The notes beneath the pieces are model-generated. The model was not told the origin of the DNA and ran no database searches. It was given only the letters and a program-made list of their open reading frames with translations. This document shows, piece after piece, positions 9,513-18,527 of a stretch of DNA of 47,165 nt. Each line of letters begins with the position of its first letter. Position 1 is the first letter of the stretch. Location of the stretch: positions 1-47,165 of the forward strand of contig DBFD01000015.1 of NCBI GenBank assembly GCA_002294185.1, read 5' to 3'. Source of the stretch: Paracoccus sp. UBA889 (lineage in GTDB: Bacteria > Pseudomonadota > Alphaproteobacteria > Rhodobacterales > Rhodobacteraceae). The position numbers and the translations under genes were made by a program.

Positions 9513-9543
9513 TGTGATCACGCAGGCCGTGGCCGTGATCACA
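9513..9543. promoter_or_regulatory. paired GTGATCAC palindromes upstream of sdhC
   Basis: Two copies of the 8-bp palindrome GTGATCAC start 21 bp apart. The flanking bases make them perfect mirror arms of each other: TGTGATCACG at 9513-9522 and CGTGATCACA at 9534-9543, with 11 bases between. The 21-bp spacing is two helical turns. They lie in the 258-bp gap before sdhC, the only long upstream region of the sdh operon. A candidate promoter (TCGACT at 9554, TGGTAA at 9578, 18-bp spacer) lies just downstream. The rest of 9440-9697 holds a small CAATG/CATTG inverted repeat and nothing else I can name. Confidence 0.5.
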
Positions 9544-9697
9544 AACCGCGAATTCGACTTCTTTTCCACCGAAGCTCTGGTAACTGCGGATGACAGGTGG
9601 CACAAACGCGGTCAGTAACGGCACCAATCGCCAGCCCGTGCGGCCAGCCATCGCGCCCGCGCCGGGTCTGACAGAACCGACAAAGGAGGGCCGCATC

Positions 9698-10090
9698 ATG
9701 GCCGATGTGAACCGGGGCAACCGGCCGCTTTCCCCCCATCTTCAGGTCTACAGGCTGCCCATCGCGGCGATCGCCTCGATCATGACGCGCATCACCGGGC
9801 ACGCCCTTGTCGCGGGGATCGTGCTGCTGGTCTGGTGGCTGGTGGCCGCCGTCGCCAGCCCGGGCGCGTTTGCCGCCGCCGATTGGGTGATGCGGTCGTG
9901 GATCGGCTTCATCGTGATGACGGGATCGGCCTGGGCGCTGTGGTTTCACGCGCTGTCGGGTGTGCGCCACCTGTTCTACGATGCCGGTTACGGGCTGGAA
10001 ATCGACGAGGCGAAAAGAAATTCCTGGGTGATCATCGTGGGGTCGGTCGTGATGACGCTGATCTCGCTGATCCTGTTCTTCATCGGCTGA
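9698..10090 (+). CDS. sdhC: succinate dehydrogenase cytochrome b556 subunit
   Basis: Large membrane anchor of complex II, 130 residues with three transmembrane helices. The family signature NRPLSPHLQVYR (about residues 8-19) and the haem-region motif FHALSGVRHLFYD are present; the His in FHALSG is the likely haem b ligand. The frame is open 36 codons upstream, but AAAGGAGG (9682-9689) and the family start MADVNRGNRPLSP fix the ATG at 9698. First gene of the sdhCDA-x-sdhB group. Confidence 0.95.
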   Translation: MADVNRGNRPLSPHLQVYRLPIAAIASIMTRITGHALVAGIVLLVWWLVAAVASPGAFAAADWVMRSWIGFIVMTGSAWALWFHALSGVRHLFYDAGYGLEIDEAKRNSWVIIVGSVVMTLISLILFFIG

Positions 10091-10102
10091 CCGAGGGCAA
10101 CC

Positions 10103-10489
10103 ATGCGCTACATCACCCCCCGCAAGGCCGCCGAAGGTCTTGGCAGCGCCCATAGCGGCACCGCACATCACTGGGCCATGACGGTCAGCGCCTGTGCGCT
10201 GGTCCTGCTGACCCCGGCCTTCATGCTGGTGGTCGGCAGCGCGATCGGCCTGCCGCGCGAGGGCGTCGCGGCCTATTTCGGGCGCCCCTATCCGGCGATC
10301 ATCACCGCGCTGTTCATCGTCGTGGGCATGCTGCACTTCATCAAGGGCACGCGGATCATGATCGATGACTATCTGAACCATACCGAGCGCAAGGTCGCGA
10401 TCATCGTCTCGGTCATCTTCGGCTGGGCCGTGATCGCGGCCGCCCTCTTCGCGCTGGCGAAGATGGCCCTTGTGACCATCGTGATCTGA
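10103..10489 (+). CDS. sdhD: succinate dehydrogenase membrane anchor subunit
   Basis: Small membrane anchor of complex II, 128 residues, three transmembrane helices. The N-terminal [13 protein letters not shown] (about residues 14-26) and [17 protein letters not shown] in the second half match alphaproteobacterial SdhD. Together with SdhC it forms the quinone site and haem pocket. It follows sdhC by 12 bp and precedes sdhA by 7 bp. Confidence 0.93.
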   Translation: MRYITPRKAAEGLGSAHSGTAHHWAMTVSACALVLLTPAFMLVVGSAIGLPREGVAAYFGRPYPAIITALFIVVGMLHFIKGTRIMIDDYLNHTERKVAIIVSVIFGWAVIAAALFALAKMALVTIVI

Positions 10490-10496
10490 GGAAACC

Positions 10497-12299
10497 ATGG
10501 CTGCTTACGAAATCCAGACGCATGATTATGACGTGGTCGTGGTCGGCGCCGGCGGTGCCGGGCTGCGCGCGACGCTGGGCATGGCCGAACAGGGCCTGCG
10601 CACGGCCTGCGTGACCAAGGTCTTTCCGACCCGCTCGCATACCGTCGCGGCGCAGGGCGGGATCGCGGCCAGCCTGTCGAACATGGGGCCCGACAACTGG
10701 CAGTGGCACATGTATGACACGGTCAAGGGCAGCGACTGGCTGGGCGATACCGACGCGATGGAATACCTGGCCCGCGAGGCGCCCAAGGCCGTCTACGAAC
10801 TGGAACATTACGGCGTGCCCTTCAGCCGCACCGAAGAGGGCAGGATCTACCAGCGGCCGTTCGGCGGCCACACCACCGAATTCGGCGAGGGCCCCCCGGT
10901 CCAGCGCACCTGCGCTGCCGCCGACCGGACCGGCCACGCGATCCTGCACACGCTTTATGGTCAGTCGCTGAAGGAAAACGCGGAATTCTTCATCGAATAT
11001 TTCGCACTGGACCTGGTCATCACCGATGGCCGCTGCACCGGTGTCGTCTGCTGGAAGCTGGACGACGGCACGATGCATGTCTTCAATGCCAAGATGGTGG
11101 TGCTGGCGACCGGCGGCTATGGCCGCGCCTATTTCAGCGCCACCAGCGCCCATACCTGCACCGGCGATGGCGGCGGCATGGTGGCGCGTGCGGGCCTGCC
11201 GCTGCAAGACATGGAATTCGTGCAGTTCCATCCGACCGGCATCTATGGCTCGGGCTGCCTGATCACCGAAGGCGCGCGCGGCGAAGGTGGCTATCTGACC
11301 AACAGCGAGGGCGAACGCTTCATGGAGCGTTACGCCCCAACCTACAAGGATCTGGCCAGCCGCGATGTGGTCAGCCGCTGCATGACGATGGAGATCCGCG
11401 AGGGTCGCGGCGTCGGCGAGGAAAGCGACCACATCTTCCTGAACCTGATGCATCTGCCGCCCGAGACGCTGCATGAACGGCTGCCGGGCATCAGCGAAAG
11501 CGCCAGGATTTTCGCCGGCGTCGATGTCACGCGCGAACCGATCCCGGTTCTGCCGACCGTTCACTACAACATGGGCGGGATCCCCACGAATTACTGGGGT
11601 GAGGTGCTGAACCCGGCCGAGGGCGCCCCCGACGCCGTATTCCCCGGTCTGATGGCGGTGGGCGAGGCCGGCTGTGCCAGCGTCCATGGCGCGAACCGGC
11701 TTGGCTCGAACAGCCTGATCGACCTGGTGGTCTTCGGCCGCGCGGCCGCGATCCGGGCGGGGCAGGTCATCGACCGCGAGGGCCCGATCCCCGCGACCAA
11801 CCAGGCGCAGGTGGACCACGCGCTGGAGCGGTTCGACAAAATCCGCAATGCCGATGGCGGCACGCCGACGGCGGAGTTGCGCAACGAGATGCAGCGCACC
11901 ATGCAGGCCGACGCGGCGGTGTTCCGCACCGACAAGACGCTGGCCGATGGCGTCCGGAAGATGGAGGCAATCGCCGCAAAGCTGGATGATCTGAAGGTGA
12001 CCGATCGTGGCCTGATCTGGAACACCGACCTGATGGAGACGCTGGAACTGACCAACCTGATGCCCAACGCGCTGGCCACGATCGTGGCCGCCGAGGCGCG
12101 CAAGGAAAGCCGTGGCGCCCATGCGCACGAGGATTACCCTGAGCGGGATGACGCCACCTGGCGCAAGCATTCGCTTGCAAGGGTAGAGGGGAACACGGTT
12201 AAACTCGACTACCGCCCCGTCCATCTGGAACCTCTGACGAAAGAGGCAGAAGGCGGGATCGACCTGAAGAAGATTGCTCCGAAGAAGAGGGTTTACTGA
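10497..12299 (+). CDS. sdhA: succinate dehydrogenase flavoprotein subunit
   Basis: Catalytic subunit of complex II, oxidising succinate to fumarate. The 600 residues are the normal length. FAD-binding [12 protein letters not shown] is at about residues 14-25. His48 in [11 protein letters not shown] is the expected covalent FAD attachment point. Substrate-site motifs [21 protein letters not shown] and [19 protein letters not shown] are intact. The stop overlaps the start of the next lipoprotein gene. Confidence 0.98.
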   Translation: MAAYEIQTHDYDVVVVGAGGAGLRATLGMAEQGLRTACVTKVFPTRSHTVAAQGGIAASLSNMGPDNWQWHMYDTVKGSDWLGDTDAMEYLAREAPKAVYELEHYGVPFSRTEEGRIYQRPFGGHTTEFGEGPPVQRTCAAADRTGHAILHTLYGQSLKENAEFFIEYFALDLVITDGRCTGVVCWKLDDGTMHVFNAKMVVLATGGYGRAYFSATSAHTCTGDGGGMVARAGLPLQDMEFVQFHPTGIYGSGCLITEGARGEGGYLTNSEGERFMERYAPTYKDLASRDVVSRCMTMEIREGRGVGEESDHIFLNLMHLPPETLHERLPGISESARIFAGVDVTREPIPVLPTVHYNMGGIPTNYWGEVLNPAEGAPDAVFPGLMAVGEAGCASVHGANRLGSNSLIDLVVFGRAAAIRAGQVIDREGPIPATNQAQVDHALERFDKIRNADGGTPTAELRNEMQRTMQADAAVFRTDKTLADGVRKMEAIAAKLDDLKVTDRGLIWNTDLMETLELTNLMPNALATIVAAEARKESRGAHAHEDYPERDDATWRKHSLARVEGNTVKLDYRPVHLEPLTKEAEGGIDLKKIAPKKRVY

Positions 12300-12664
12300 T
12301 GCGTTTCAAGATCATTGCCGCCTCGGGCCTCGCCGCGCTGACGCTGGCAGGCTGCGTCGCACCGATGCCGACCGCGACCGTTTCCACGCCGACCGCACCG
12401 GTCGTGACCACCCCGACCACCCTCGACGCCGCCTCGCGTCAGGTGGCGCGCAGCGTCGTCAACAGCGAGATGCAGAAGCGTTTGCCGGGCGTGAACACGG
12501 CGCCCTATACCGATTGCGTCATGTCGAACGCCACCACGGCGGAACTGATCGACATCGCGCAGGCCACGCGCAATGGCGTGGCGGGCACGGCCGACAGCGT
12601 CGCTTCGATCGTCTCGCGTCCCGCAACCACGCAATGCATCGCCAACGCCGCGCAGACGGCCTGA
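12299..12664 (+). CDS. small lipoprotein between sdhA and sdhB
   Basis: 121-residue hypothetical protein with a lipoprotein signal: [19 protein letters not shown], with the lipobox cysteine at residue 19. A low-complexity Thr/Pro linker covers about residues 20-43, followed by a compact domain with two further cysteines (about residues 76 and 115) that could form a disulfide. The ATG overlaps the sdhA stop (TGATG), so it is translated with sdhA. I do not recognise a family beyond similar small lipoproteins at this position in relatives. A role in complex II is not shown. Confidence 0.8.
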   Translation: MRFKIIAASGLAALTLAGCVAPMPTATVSTPTAPVVTTPTTLDAASRQVARSVVNSEMQKRLPGVNTAPYTDCVMSNATTAELIDIAQATRNGVAGTADSVASIVSRPATTQCIANAAQTA

Positions 12665-12668
12665 GCCG

Positions 12669-12986
12669 ATGCGCGCCTGGGCGGCCCCGTTCCGGTCCGT
12701 GCCGCTGCTGGCGGCGCTGGCAGCCTGTGCTCCGATACCGGTGGAGCAGGCGGAACGGGTCTGCCTGCGCGATGCCGAACTGGCCCAGGCTCCGCGCGGC
12801 GAAGTCGCCCTGGGGGTGGGCAGCGGTGGCGGAGGTTCGCGCCTCGGCGGTTCGGTCGATCTGGAAATTTCCAGCGATTACATCATGCAGCGCGATCCCT
12901 CGGACGTGTTCAACCGCTGCGTGGTGAATCGATCGGGACAGATGCCGACGCGGGTTCTGGCCGACCAGCCTGGCTGGCGGGGCTAG
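12669..12986 (+). CDS. second small lipoprotein between sdhA and sdhB
   Basis: 105-residue protein. The signal peptide MRAWAAPFRSVPLLAALAAC ends in a lipobox cysteine at residue 20. A glycine-rich stretch (GVGSGGGGSRLGG) is followed by a small domain ending ADQPGWRG, with a conserved-looking VFNRCVVNRSG segment. It starts 4 bp after the previous lipoprotein. The frame is open upstream, but that part overlaps the preceding gene and would bury the signal peptide. Function unknown. Confidence 0.75.
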   Translation: MRAWAAPFRSVPLLAALAACAPIPVEQAERVCLRDAELAQAPRGEVALGVGSGGGGSRLGGSVDLEISSDYIMQRDPSDVFNRCVVNRSGQMPTRVLADQPGWRG

Positions 12987-12990
12987 GCCG

Positions 12991-13833
12991 ATGACGGCAG
13001 CGCCGACGAAATCCGACCAGCGCCGCCTGATCCTGCATCTGGGCGTGCAGAAGACGGGCAGCACCGCGATCCAGCGCCATCTGAACCGCAACGCCGCCGC
13101 GCTGGCCCGGCGGCTGATCGTGCGCACCCCCGAGGAGGGCTCGCCCATGCGGCCTTTGGGACGCGCGGCGATTGCCTATTCGCTGGGACCCACCGAGGAC
13201 CGCGAGATCGCGCTGCGGATCGCCTTCGAGGATGTGCTGGAGACGCTGCCCGCCAATGACCTGCCGGTGCTTCTGAGCCACGAAAACCTGGCCGGCGCGA
13301 TGCCCGGCAATGGCGGTGAGACGCGGCTTTATCCGCAATTGCCGCGGATCGCGGGTCTGCTGTCGCGCTGCGCGGCGGGCTTTGCGGTGGATTTCGTCAT
13401 CTACACACGCAGCATGACGGCGTGGAAGGCCAGCGTCTGGGCGCAGGCCGTACGCACCGACGGCTATCAGCACGGTTTCGAGGATTTCCTGAACCGGACC
13501 GATGCGATGCCTGGCTGGGGCGATCTGATCCGCCGGATGGCCGATGTCCTGGGGCCTGATCGTTTGTGCCGCTTCAAGCTGGAAGACGAGCCCGATCCCG
13601 GTCGTCCGGGGCGGCTATTGCTGCACCATGCCGGGCTGGACGATGCCATTATCGAGGCGCTTGCCCCGCTGGATGGGCCTGCGATGCAGCGACTCAATGC
13701 CGGTTCGACCGAATTCCTGAGGCGGCTCAACGGCCTGACGCTTAATCCTCATGCGCGCGGAAAGGTGGTCGATCTGGTCGCCCGCGCGCAAAACCTGTTC
13801 ATCGCCGAGGTGCCTGGAAAAGGCACGTCCTGA
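12991..13833 (+). CDS. sulfotransferase-like P-loop protein
   Basis: 280-residue soluble protein. The N-terminal strand and loop LILHLGVQKTGSTAIQRHL (residues 13-31) are the 5'-phosphosulfate-binding P-loop of the PAPS-dependent sulfotransferase fold. VLLSHENLAG (about residues 90-100) and YTRSMTAWKASVWAQ (about 135-150) resemble the 3'-phosphate-binding part. The acceptor is unknown. It starts 4 bp after a lipoprotein gene and ends 12 bp before sdhB, so it is carried inside the sdh transcript. I see no mechanistic reason for that placement. Confidence 0.75.
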   Translation: MTAAPTKSDQRRLILHLGVQKTGSTAIQRHLNRNAAALARRLIVRTPEEGSPMRPLGRAAIAYSLGPTEDREIALRIAFEDVLETLPANDLPVLLSHENLAGAMPGNGGETRLYPQLPRIAGLLSRCAAGFAVDFVIYTRSMTAWKASVWAQAVRTDGYQHGFEDFLNRTDAMPGWGDLIRRMADVLGPDRLCRFKLEDEPDPGRPGRLLLHHAGLDDAIIEALAPLDGPAMQRLNAGSTEFLRRLNGLTLNPHARGKVVDLVARAQNLFIAEVPGKGTS

Positions 13834-13845
13834 AAGGAGCATCCG

Positions 13846-14625
13846 ATGGTCCAGTTCACCCTGCCCAAGAACAGCCAGATCCGGGTCGGCAAGACCTGGC
13901 CCAGGCCCGAGGGCGCGACCAATGTGAAGAAGTTCCAGATCTATCGCTGGGATCCCGAGGCGGGCGAGAACCCCCGTCTGGACACCTATTTCGTCGATCT
14001 CGACAAATGCGGACCGATGATTCTGGACGCGCTGATCAAGATCAAGAACGAGATTGACCCGACGCTGTCGTTCCGGCGGTCCTGCCGAGAAGGGATTTGC
14101 GGATCCTGCGCCATGGTCATCGGCGGCGGCAATCATCTGGCCTGCATCTACGGAATCGACGAGGTTCCGGGCGACATCGCCATCTATCCGCTGCCGCATA
14201 TGCCGGTGGTCAAGGATCTGATCCCCGACCTGACGCATTTCTATGCCCAGCACGCTTCGGTCAATCCCTACCTGGTCACCAAATCGCCGACGCCGGGAAA
14301 AGAGTGGAAACAGTCGATCGAGGATCGCAAGAAGCTGGACGGGCTATATGAGTGCATCCTCTGCGCGTCCTGTTCGACCGCCTGTCCGTCCTATTGGTGG
14401 AACGGCGACCGCTATCTGGGTCCGGCCGCGCTGCTGACGGCCTATCGCTGGATCGTCGACAGCCGCGACGAGGCGACCGGTGAGCGGCTGGACGAGCTGG
14501 AGGATCCGTTCAAGCTGTATCGCTGCCACACGATCATGAACTGCACCAATACCTGTCCGAAGGGGCTGAATCCGGCCAAGGCCATCGCCTCGATCAAGCA
14601 CATGATGGTTGACCGGGTGGTCTGA
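13846..14625 (+). CDS. sdhB: succinate dehydrogenase iron-sulfur subunit
   Basis: Electron-transfer subunit of complex II, 259 residues. The N-terminal [2Fe-2S] ferredoxin domain has [11 protein letters not shown]. The C-terminal domain has [12 protein letters not shown] and [17 protein letters not shown] for the [4Fe-4S] and [3Fe-4S] clusters. GAGCATCC before the ATG serves as a weak ribosome site. It is the last gene of the operon; a GC-rich hairpin follows after 16 bp. Confidence 0.98.
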   Translation: MVQFTLPKNSQIRVGKTWPRPEGATNVKKFQIYRWDPEAGENPRLDTYFVDLDKCGPMILDALIKIKNEIDPTLSFRRSCREGICGSCAMVIGGGNHLACIYGIDEVPGDIAIYPLPHMPVVKDLIPDLTHFYAQHASVNPYLVTKSPTPGKEWKQSIEDRKKLDGLYECILCASCSTACPSYWWNGDRYLGPAALLTAYRWIVDSRDEATGERLDELEDPFKLYRCHTIMNCTNTCPKGLNPAKAIASIKHMMVDRVV

Positions 14626-14641
14626 TTGCGTCCCGCGACAG

Positions 14642-14664
14642 CCGGGGGGCTGTCTGCCCCCCGG
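14642..14664. terminator. GC hairpin between convergent sdhB and glyS; looks like a Rhodobacterales intergenic repeat
   Basis: Perfect 8-bp arms CCGGGGGG (14642-14649) and CCCCCCGG (14657-14664) flank a CTGTCTG loop. ACCCCCCGAAGGTATTTGGA follows, then AAGAG. From memory this hairpin-plus-GTATTTGGAAAGAG arrangement recurs between genes in Paracoccus and Rhodobacter genomes. It sits at the only gap between two converging operons, so a transcription-ending role is likely although there is no T-tract. Confidence 0.6.
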
Positions 14665-14717
14665 ACCCCCCGAAGGTATTTGGAAAGAGTGCGAGGGCCG
14701 GTCAGGTCCCGGCCTTG

Positions 14718-17009
14718 TCAGCCTTCGATCTTCGTGAAATCAGCGATCTCGCGGCCCGCGTTGCGGATGCGCGACAGCAGGTTCAGGCGGTTGCGGCGCA
14801 GGATCTGGTTGTCGCTGTTGACCTGGACGGCCTCGAAGAAGGCGTCGATGGGCGCGCGCAGCGCGGCGATGGCGGTCATGGCGGCGGGGAAGTCTTCGTC
14901 CGCGATGGCCCGTCTGATCGCGGGTTCGGCTTTGTCGAGGGCGGCAAAGAGGGCGCGTTCCTGATCGGTTTCCGCGAATTTCGCGTCCGCGCCGAAGCTG
15001 TATTCGACGCCGTCCTTCTCCTCGGCCTGCGCGAGGATGTTTCCGGCGCGCTTGAGGCCCTGGGTCAGGTTCCGGCCGTCTTCGGTTTGCAGCATGGCGT
15101 TCAGCGCCGTGGCGCGGTTGACGACCAGCACGAGGTCGTCATTGCCGGGTTGGGCCAGGACCGCGTCGATGATGTCGTGGCGGATGCCCTGATCGCGCAG
15201 ATGGACCTTGAGGCGGTCGTGGAGGAAGGCGAGGAGGTTGTGCGACGTATGGTTAAGGGTGCCCGGGCGGTCAGGGTCAAGTTTGACCCTATCAGGGCTT
15301 TGCGCCTTTGCCTTCTCAACGGCCGCGTTCCAATCGATTTTTGAATTCCGATCATTCAACGCCTTTGCAAAGATTTTTTGAGCATGTTTTGCCAATCGTC
15401 CGTCTTCCGCGACGATGGTCTCCCATGCAAGATCGACGGCCTTGGTTCGCTCCTCTCCAATAGTGTTGAGCTGATGAGAAAAATTGGCCAAGAGACCGGT
15501 TTTTGCAGCGTCCAGTAGATGACTTCTAACAACATTGTTAACGATCAATCGAATAGTCCCCAACGCCGCCCTTCTCAGCGCAAAGGGATCCTTCGAGCCG
15601 GTCGGCTTCTCGTCGATCGCCCAGAACCCGGTCAGCGTGTCGATCTTGTCGGCGAGTGCGACGGCCACGGAGACCGGGGCGGTGGGCACCGCGTCGGATG
15701 GGCCGAGTGGCGAGTAGTGGTCGCGGGCGGCGTCGGCCACCGCGTCGGGATAACCGGCGGCCTGCGCGTAATATCGGCCCATGATGCCTTGCAGTTCGGG
15801 GAATTCGCCGACCATGGCGCTCTGCAGGTCGAGTTTCGCGACCCGGGCCGCGGTTTCCGCCTGATCGGGGTCGGCGCCGACCATGGGCGCGATCTCGCGA
15901 GCCAGTGCGGCGACGCGGGCGATGCGGTCGGCCTGGCTGCCCATCTTGTTATGGAAGGTCACGGATTTCAGGCCCTCGGCCCAAGCGTTCATGCCCGATT
16001 TTGCCTCGCGCAGGTCGTTTTCCCAGAAGAAGGCCGCGTCGGAGAGGCGGGCGGCGAGAACACGCTGATTGCCAGCCAGGATCGTTTCGCCGTCATCGGG
16101 GGTGGCGATATTGGCGACGGTCACAAAGCCCTCGATCCGGCCGGTTTTCGGGTTGCGGGCCGAGAAGAATTTCTGGTGCTCCTTCATCGAGGTTTGCAGC
16201 ACCTCGGGCGGCAGGTCCAGGAAACGATCCTCGATCACGCCCATCAGCGGCACCGGCCATTCGACGAGGCCCGCGACCTCGGACAGCAGCGTATCATCGG
16301 GGACGATCTGCCAGCCGCGTGCGAAGGCCAGATTCTCGGCCTGCTGGCGGATTTCGGCCTCGCGCTCGGCCGGGTCCAGCATGACATGGGCGCGGCGCAG
16401 CCTGGCGACGTAGTCATCGAAGCCGGTGACGGTGAAGGCGTCGGGCGACAGGAAGCGGTGACCGCGTGTGCTGTTGCCGGACGCGATGCCGTCGATGTTC
16501 AGCGGCACGGTGGTCGCGCCGGATTCGTCGCTGAGGATGCAGAGGATCGAATGCAGCGGGCGGACCCAACGCAGAGAGCCCGTGCCCCAACGCATGGATT
16601 TGGGCCAGGGGAAATCGCGGATCGTGGTTTCCAGAACCTCGGCCACGATCTCGGATGCCGGGCGACCCTTGCGGGCGATGACGGCGAACCAGACCTGACC
16701 CTTCTTGTCGTCGCGGACTTGCAATTGGTCGCGCGTCAGGCCCGCCCCGCGCAGAAAGCCCTCCAGCGCCTTTTCGGGCGCGTCGGTGCGGGGGCCCTTG
16801 CGTTCCTCGCGCGTGTCGGGGCTTTGGGCGCTGAGCCCCTCGACGGTCAGGGCAAGGCGCCGGGGCGTCGAAAAGGCGCCCGCGCTGGCATAGGTCAGCC
16901 CGGCCTGGACCAGCCCGTCGGTGACCAGCCGCTTCAGATCATCGCGCGCGCGGGCCTGCATCCGGGCGGGGATTTCCTCGGAAAAGAGTTCGATCAGCAG
17001 ATCGGGCAT
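14718..17009 (-). CDS. glyS: glycyl-tRNA synthetase beta subunit
   Basis: Beta chain of the bacterial alpha2-beta2 glycyl-tRNA synthetase, 763 residues. The start [43 protein letters not shown] in the first half and the KDPFALRRAALG motif are typical of the family. The usual length is nearer 690-700. The excess falls around residues 490-570, where the DNA drops to about 47% GC (15301-15540). After it the conserved LLAFLHDRLKVHLRDQGIRHDIIDA resumes in frame. The start codon touches the stop of the DUF6446-type gene. Confidence 0.95.
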   Translation of the reverse strand: MPDLLIELFSEEIPARMQARARDDLKRLVTDGLVQAGLTYASAGAFSTPRRLALTVEGLSAQSPDTREERKGPRTDAPEKALEGFLRGAGLTRDQLQVRDDKKGQVWFAVIARKGRPASEIVAEVLETTIRDFPWPKSMRWGTGSLRWVRPLHSILCILSDESGATTVPLNIDGIASGNSTRGHRFLSPDAFTVTGFDDYVARLRRAHVMLDPAEREAEIRQQAENLAFARGWQIVPDDTLLSEVAGLVEWPVPLMGVIEDRFLDLPPEVLQTSMKEHQKFFSARNPKTGRIEGFVTVANIATPDDGETILAGNQRVLAARLSDAAFFWENDLREAKSGMNAWAEGLKSVTFHNKMGSQADRIARVAALAREIAPMVGADPDQAETAARVAKLDLQSAMVGEFPELQGIMGRYYAQAAGYPDAVADAARDHYSPLGPSDAVPTAPVSVAVALADKIDTLTGFWAIDEKPTGSKDPFALRRAALGTIRLIVNNVVRSHLLDAAKTGLLANFSHQLNTIGEERTKAVDLAWETIVAEDGRLAKHAQKIFAKALNDRNSKIDWNAAVEKAKAQSPDRVKLDPDRPGTLNHTSHNLLAFLHDRLKVHLRDQGIRHDIIDAVLAQPGNDDLVLVVNRATALNAMLQTEDGRNLTQGLKRAGNILAQAEEKDGVEYSFGADAKFAETDQERALFAALDKAEPAIRRAIADEDFPAAMTAIAALRAPIDAFFEAVQVNSDNQILRRNRLNLLSRIRNAGREIADFTKIEG
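15301..15540 (-). other. low-GC in-frame insert within glyS
   Basis: By hand count these four 60-base lines are 48, 48, 52 and 42% GC, in a gene and region clearly above 60%. Codon choice also changes, with A/T-ending codons. The segment encodes about residues 490-570, starting LLDAAKTGLLANFSHQLN, where other GlyS proteins have a short link. Just outside its downstream coding end is AGGGTCAA-GT-TTGACCCT (15276-15293), a perfect 8-bp inverted repeat. The frame is intact, with no stop. Confidence 0.6.
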
Positions 17010-17488
17010 CAGTCCATCACTCCGCGTTCCGGGGTCTTGTCGTTGAATTGCTGCCAGCCATAGGCCCGGCCATCGGGATAGATCGCCAGCACGCGGTCCA
17101 CATCGGGACGGATCTCGGACTGGCTGAGAAATGCCCTTGCGGCACCCGATTCCAGATCGGCGCCGATCCGGGCGGCGTCGTAGCAGTCGAACCAGAACGG
17201 GCCGTTCAGCGGCGTGGCGGCCGGGAAGGGCACGGCATCGGCGGGCAGATCGCCCTGGATCCGGAAACAGGCCCGCCAGCGGATCGGTGAACTATCGGCG
17301 TCGATGGCCTGAAAATCGGTCATGTTCAGCCGCGACGGTCCCTCGGCGGTCTGGATCGGCACCGCCGCATCCGGGCTGGCCGGATCGATCGGCTCGTAAT
17401 AGCCGTATTGCTGCGCATACCAGACCCCGGCCCCCGAGGCGAGGGCCGTCAGCGCAAGCCCGATCGTCGCGATCCTGCCCCAGTTCAT
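17009..17488 (-). CDS. DUF6446-type membrane-anchored protein between glyQ and glyS
   Basis: 159-residue protein with an N-terminal signal or anchor helix (residues 5-23, [19 protein letters not shown]) and a periplasmic domain. The domain has CFRIQG and FDCYDA cysteines, and the C-terminal part contains [14 protein letters not shown]. It overlaps glyQ at its start (ATGA) and glyS at its stop, so all three are translated from one message. Similar genes sit between the two synthetase subunits in other Rhodobacterales; the function is unknown. The frame is open upstream, but only the ATG at 17488 gives a signal peptide. Confidence 0.8.
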   Translation of the reverse strand: MNWGRIATIGLALTALASGAGVWYAQQYGYYEPIDPASPDAAVPIQTAEGPSRLNMTDFQAIDADSSPIRWRACFRIQGDLPADAVPFPAATPLNGPFWFDCYDAARIGADLESGAARAFLSQSEIRPDVDRVLAIYPDGRAYGWQQFNDKTPERGVMD

Positions 17489-18408
17489 GCCGATGCCCCC
17501 GCTGCTTCGGTCGTCAGGAACAGATCGGCGCAGGCGCGGGCCAGTGCGCGGACGCGGCCGATATAGGCCTGCCGCTCGGTCACGGAAATGACGCCGCGCG
17601 CGTCCAGCAGGTTGAAGATATGGCTGGCCTTGATGCACTGGTCATAGGCCGGATGCGCCATCGGGATGCGGCGGCCGGCGCTGTCGGTTTCGGACGCCGC
17701 GATGATGCGGGCGCATTCGGCCTCGGCATCCTTGAAATGCTGAAACAGCGTTTCGGTATCGGCCTGATCGAAGTTCCAGCGCGAATATTCCTGTTCGGTC
17801 TGGCGGAAGATGTCGCCATAGGTCAGCGCAATCGCGGCCCCGGGATCGTTGAAGGGCATGTCCATGACATGTTCCGCGCCCAGCACATACATGGCCAGCC
17901 GTTCCAGCCCATAGGTCAGTTCGCCCGAGACGGGGCGGCAATCATGCCCGCCGACCTGCTGGAAATAGGTGAACTGGCTGACCTCCATGCCGTCGCACCA
18001 GACTTCCCAGCCAAGGCCCCAGGCGCCCAGGGTCGGGGATTCCCAGTCGTCCTCGACAAAGCGTATGTCATGGATCATCGGGTCCAGCCCGATGGCTTTC
18101 AGGCTGCCCAGATACAGGTTCTGCAGATCGGGCGGGCTGGGCTTGATGATGACCTGATACTGATAATAATGCTGAAGGCGGTTCGGGTTTTCGCCGTAGC
18201 GGCCGTCGGTGGGTCGGCGCGAGGGCTGGACATAGGCCGCCGCCCATGACCGCTGTCCCAGCGCGCGCAGGGTCGTGGCCGGATGGAAGGTGCCGGCGCC
18301 GACCTCCATGTCATAGGGTTGCAGCACGGCGCAGCCCTGACCGGCCCAGTAGGTCTGCAGGCGCAGGATGATTTCCTGAAAGCTGCGCGGAGGCTTTGGG
18401 CTGGTCAT
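17485..18408 (-). CDS. glyQ: glycyl-tRNA synthetase alpha subunit
   Basis: Alpha chain of glycyl-tRNA synthetase, containing the class II active site for glycine activation. It has 307 residues from the chosen start. [36 protein letters not shown], split over about residues 9-44, and the [18 protein letters not shown] block are diagnostic. An in-frame ATG at 18426 would add six residues. The ATG at 18408 was preferred because AAAGGACGG lies at the right distance before it and nothing comparable precedes 18426. Confidence 0.95.
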   Translation of the reverse strand: MTSPKPPRSFQEIILRLQTYWAGQGCAVLQPYDMEVGAGTFHPATTLRALGQRSWAAAYVQPSRRPTDGRYGENPNRLQHYYQYQVIIKPSPPDLQNLYLGSLKAIGLDPMIHDIRFVEDDWESPTLGAWGLGWEVWCDGMEVSQFTYFQQVGGHDCRPVSGELTYGLERLAMYVLGAEHVMDMPFNDPGAAIALTYGDIFRQTEQEYSRWNFDQADTETLFQHFKDAEAECARIIAASETDSAGRRIPMAHPAYDQCIKASHIFNLLDARGVISVTERQAYIGRVRALARACADLFLTTEAAGASA

Positions 18409-18527
18409 CGGGCCGTCCTTTTGCATAGATCGGGCTTGGGCTTTCGCGCCTTCTAGGCGCAGGGTAGGACAGGGTCAATAAAGGGCCCGCGGACAGGCGC
18501 CATCGGGCGCGCGACAAGGAGACCGGA

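Noticed and set aside
10413-12224. 603-codon antisense frame over sdhA
   Set aside because: sdhA is unmistakable on the other strand; the frame is a GC-bias artefact.
15301-15540. Intein or group II intron remnant in glyS
   Set aside because: No splice-motif residues or intron core; the frame is continuous and the segment is far too short.
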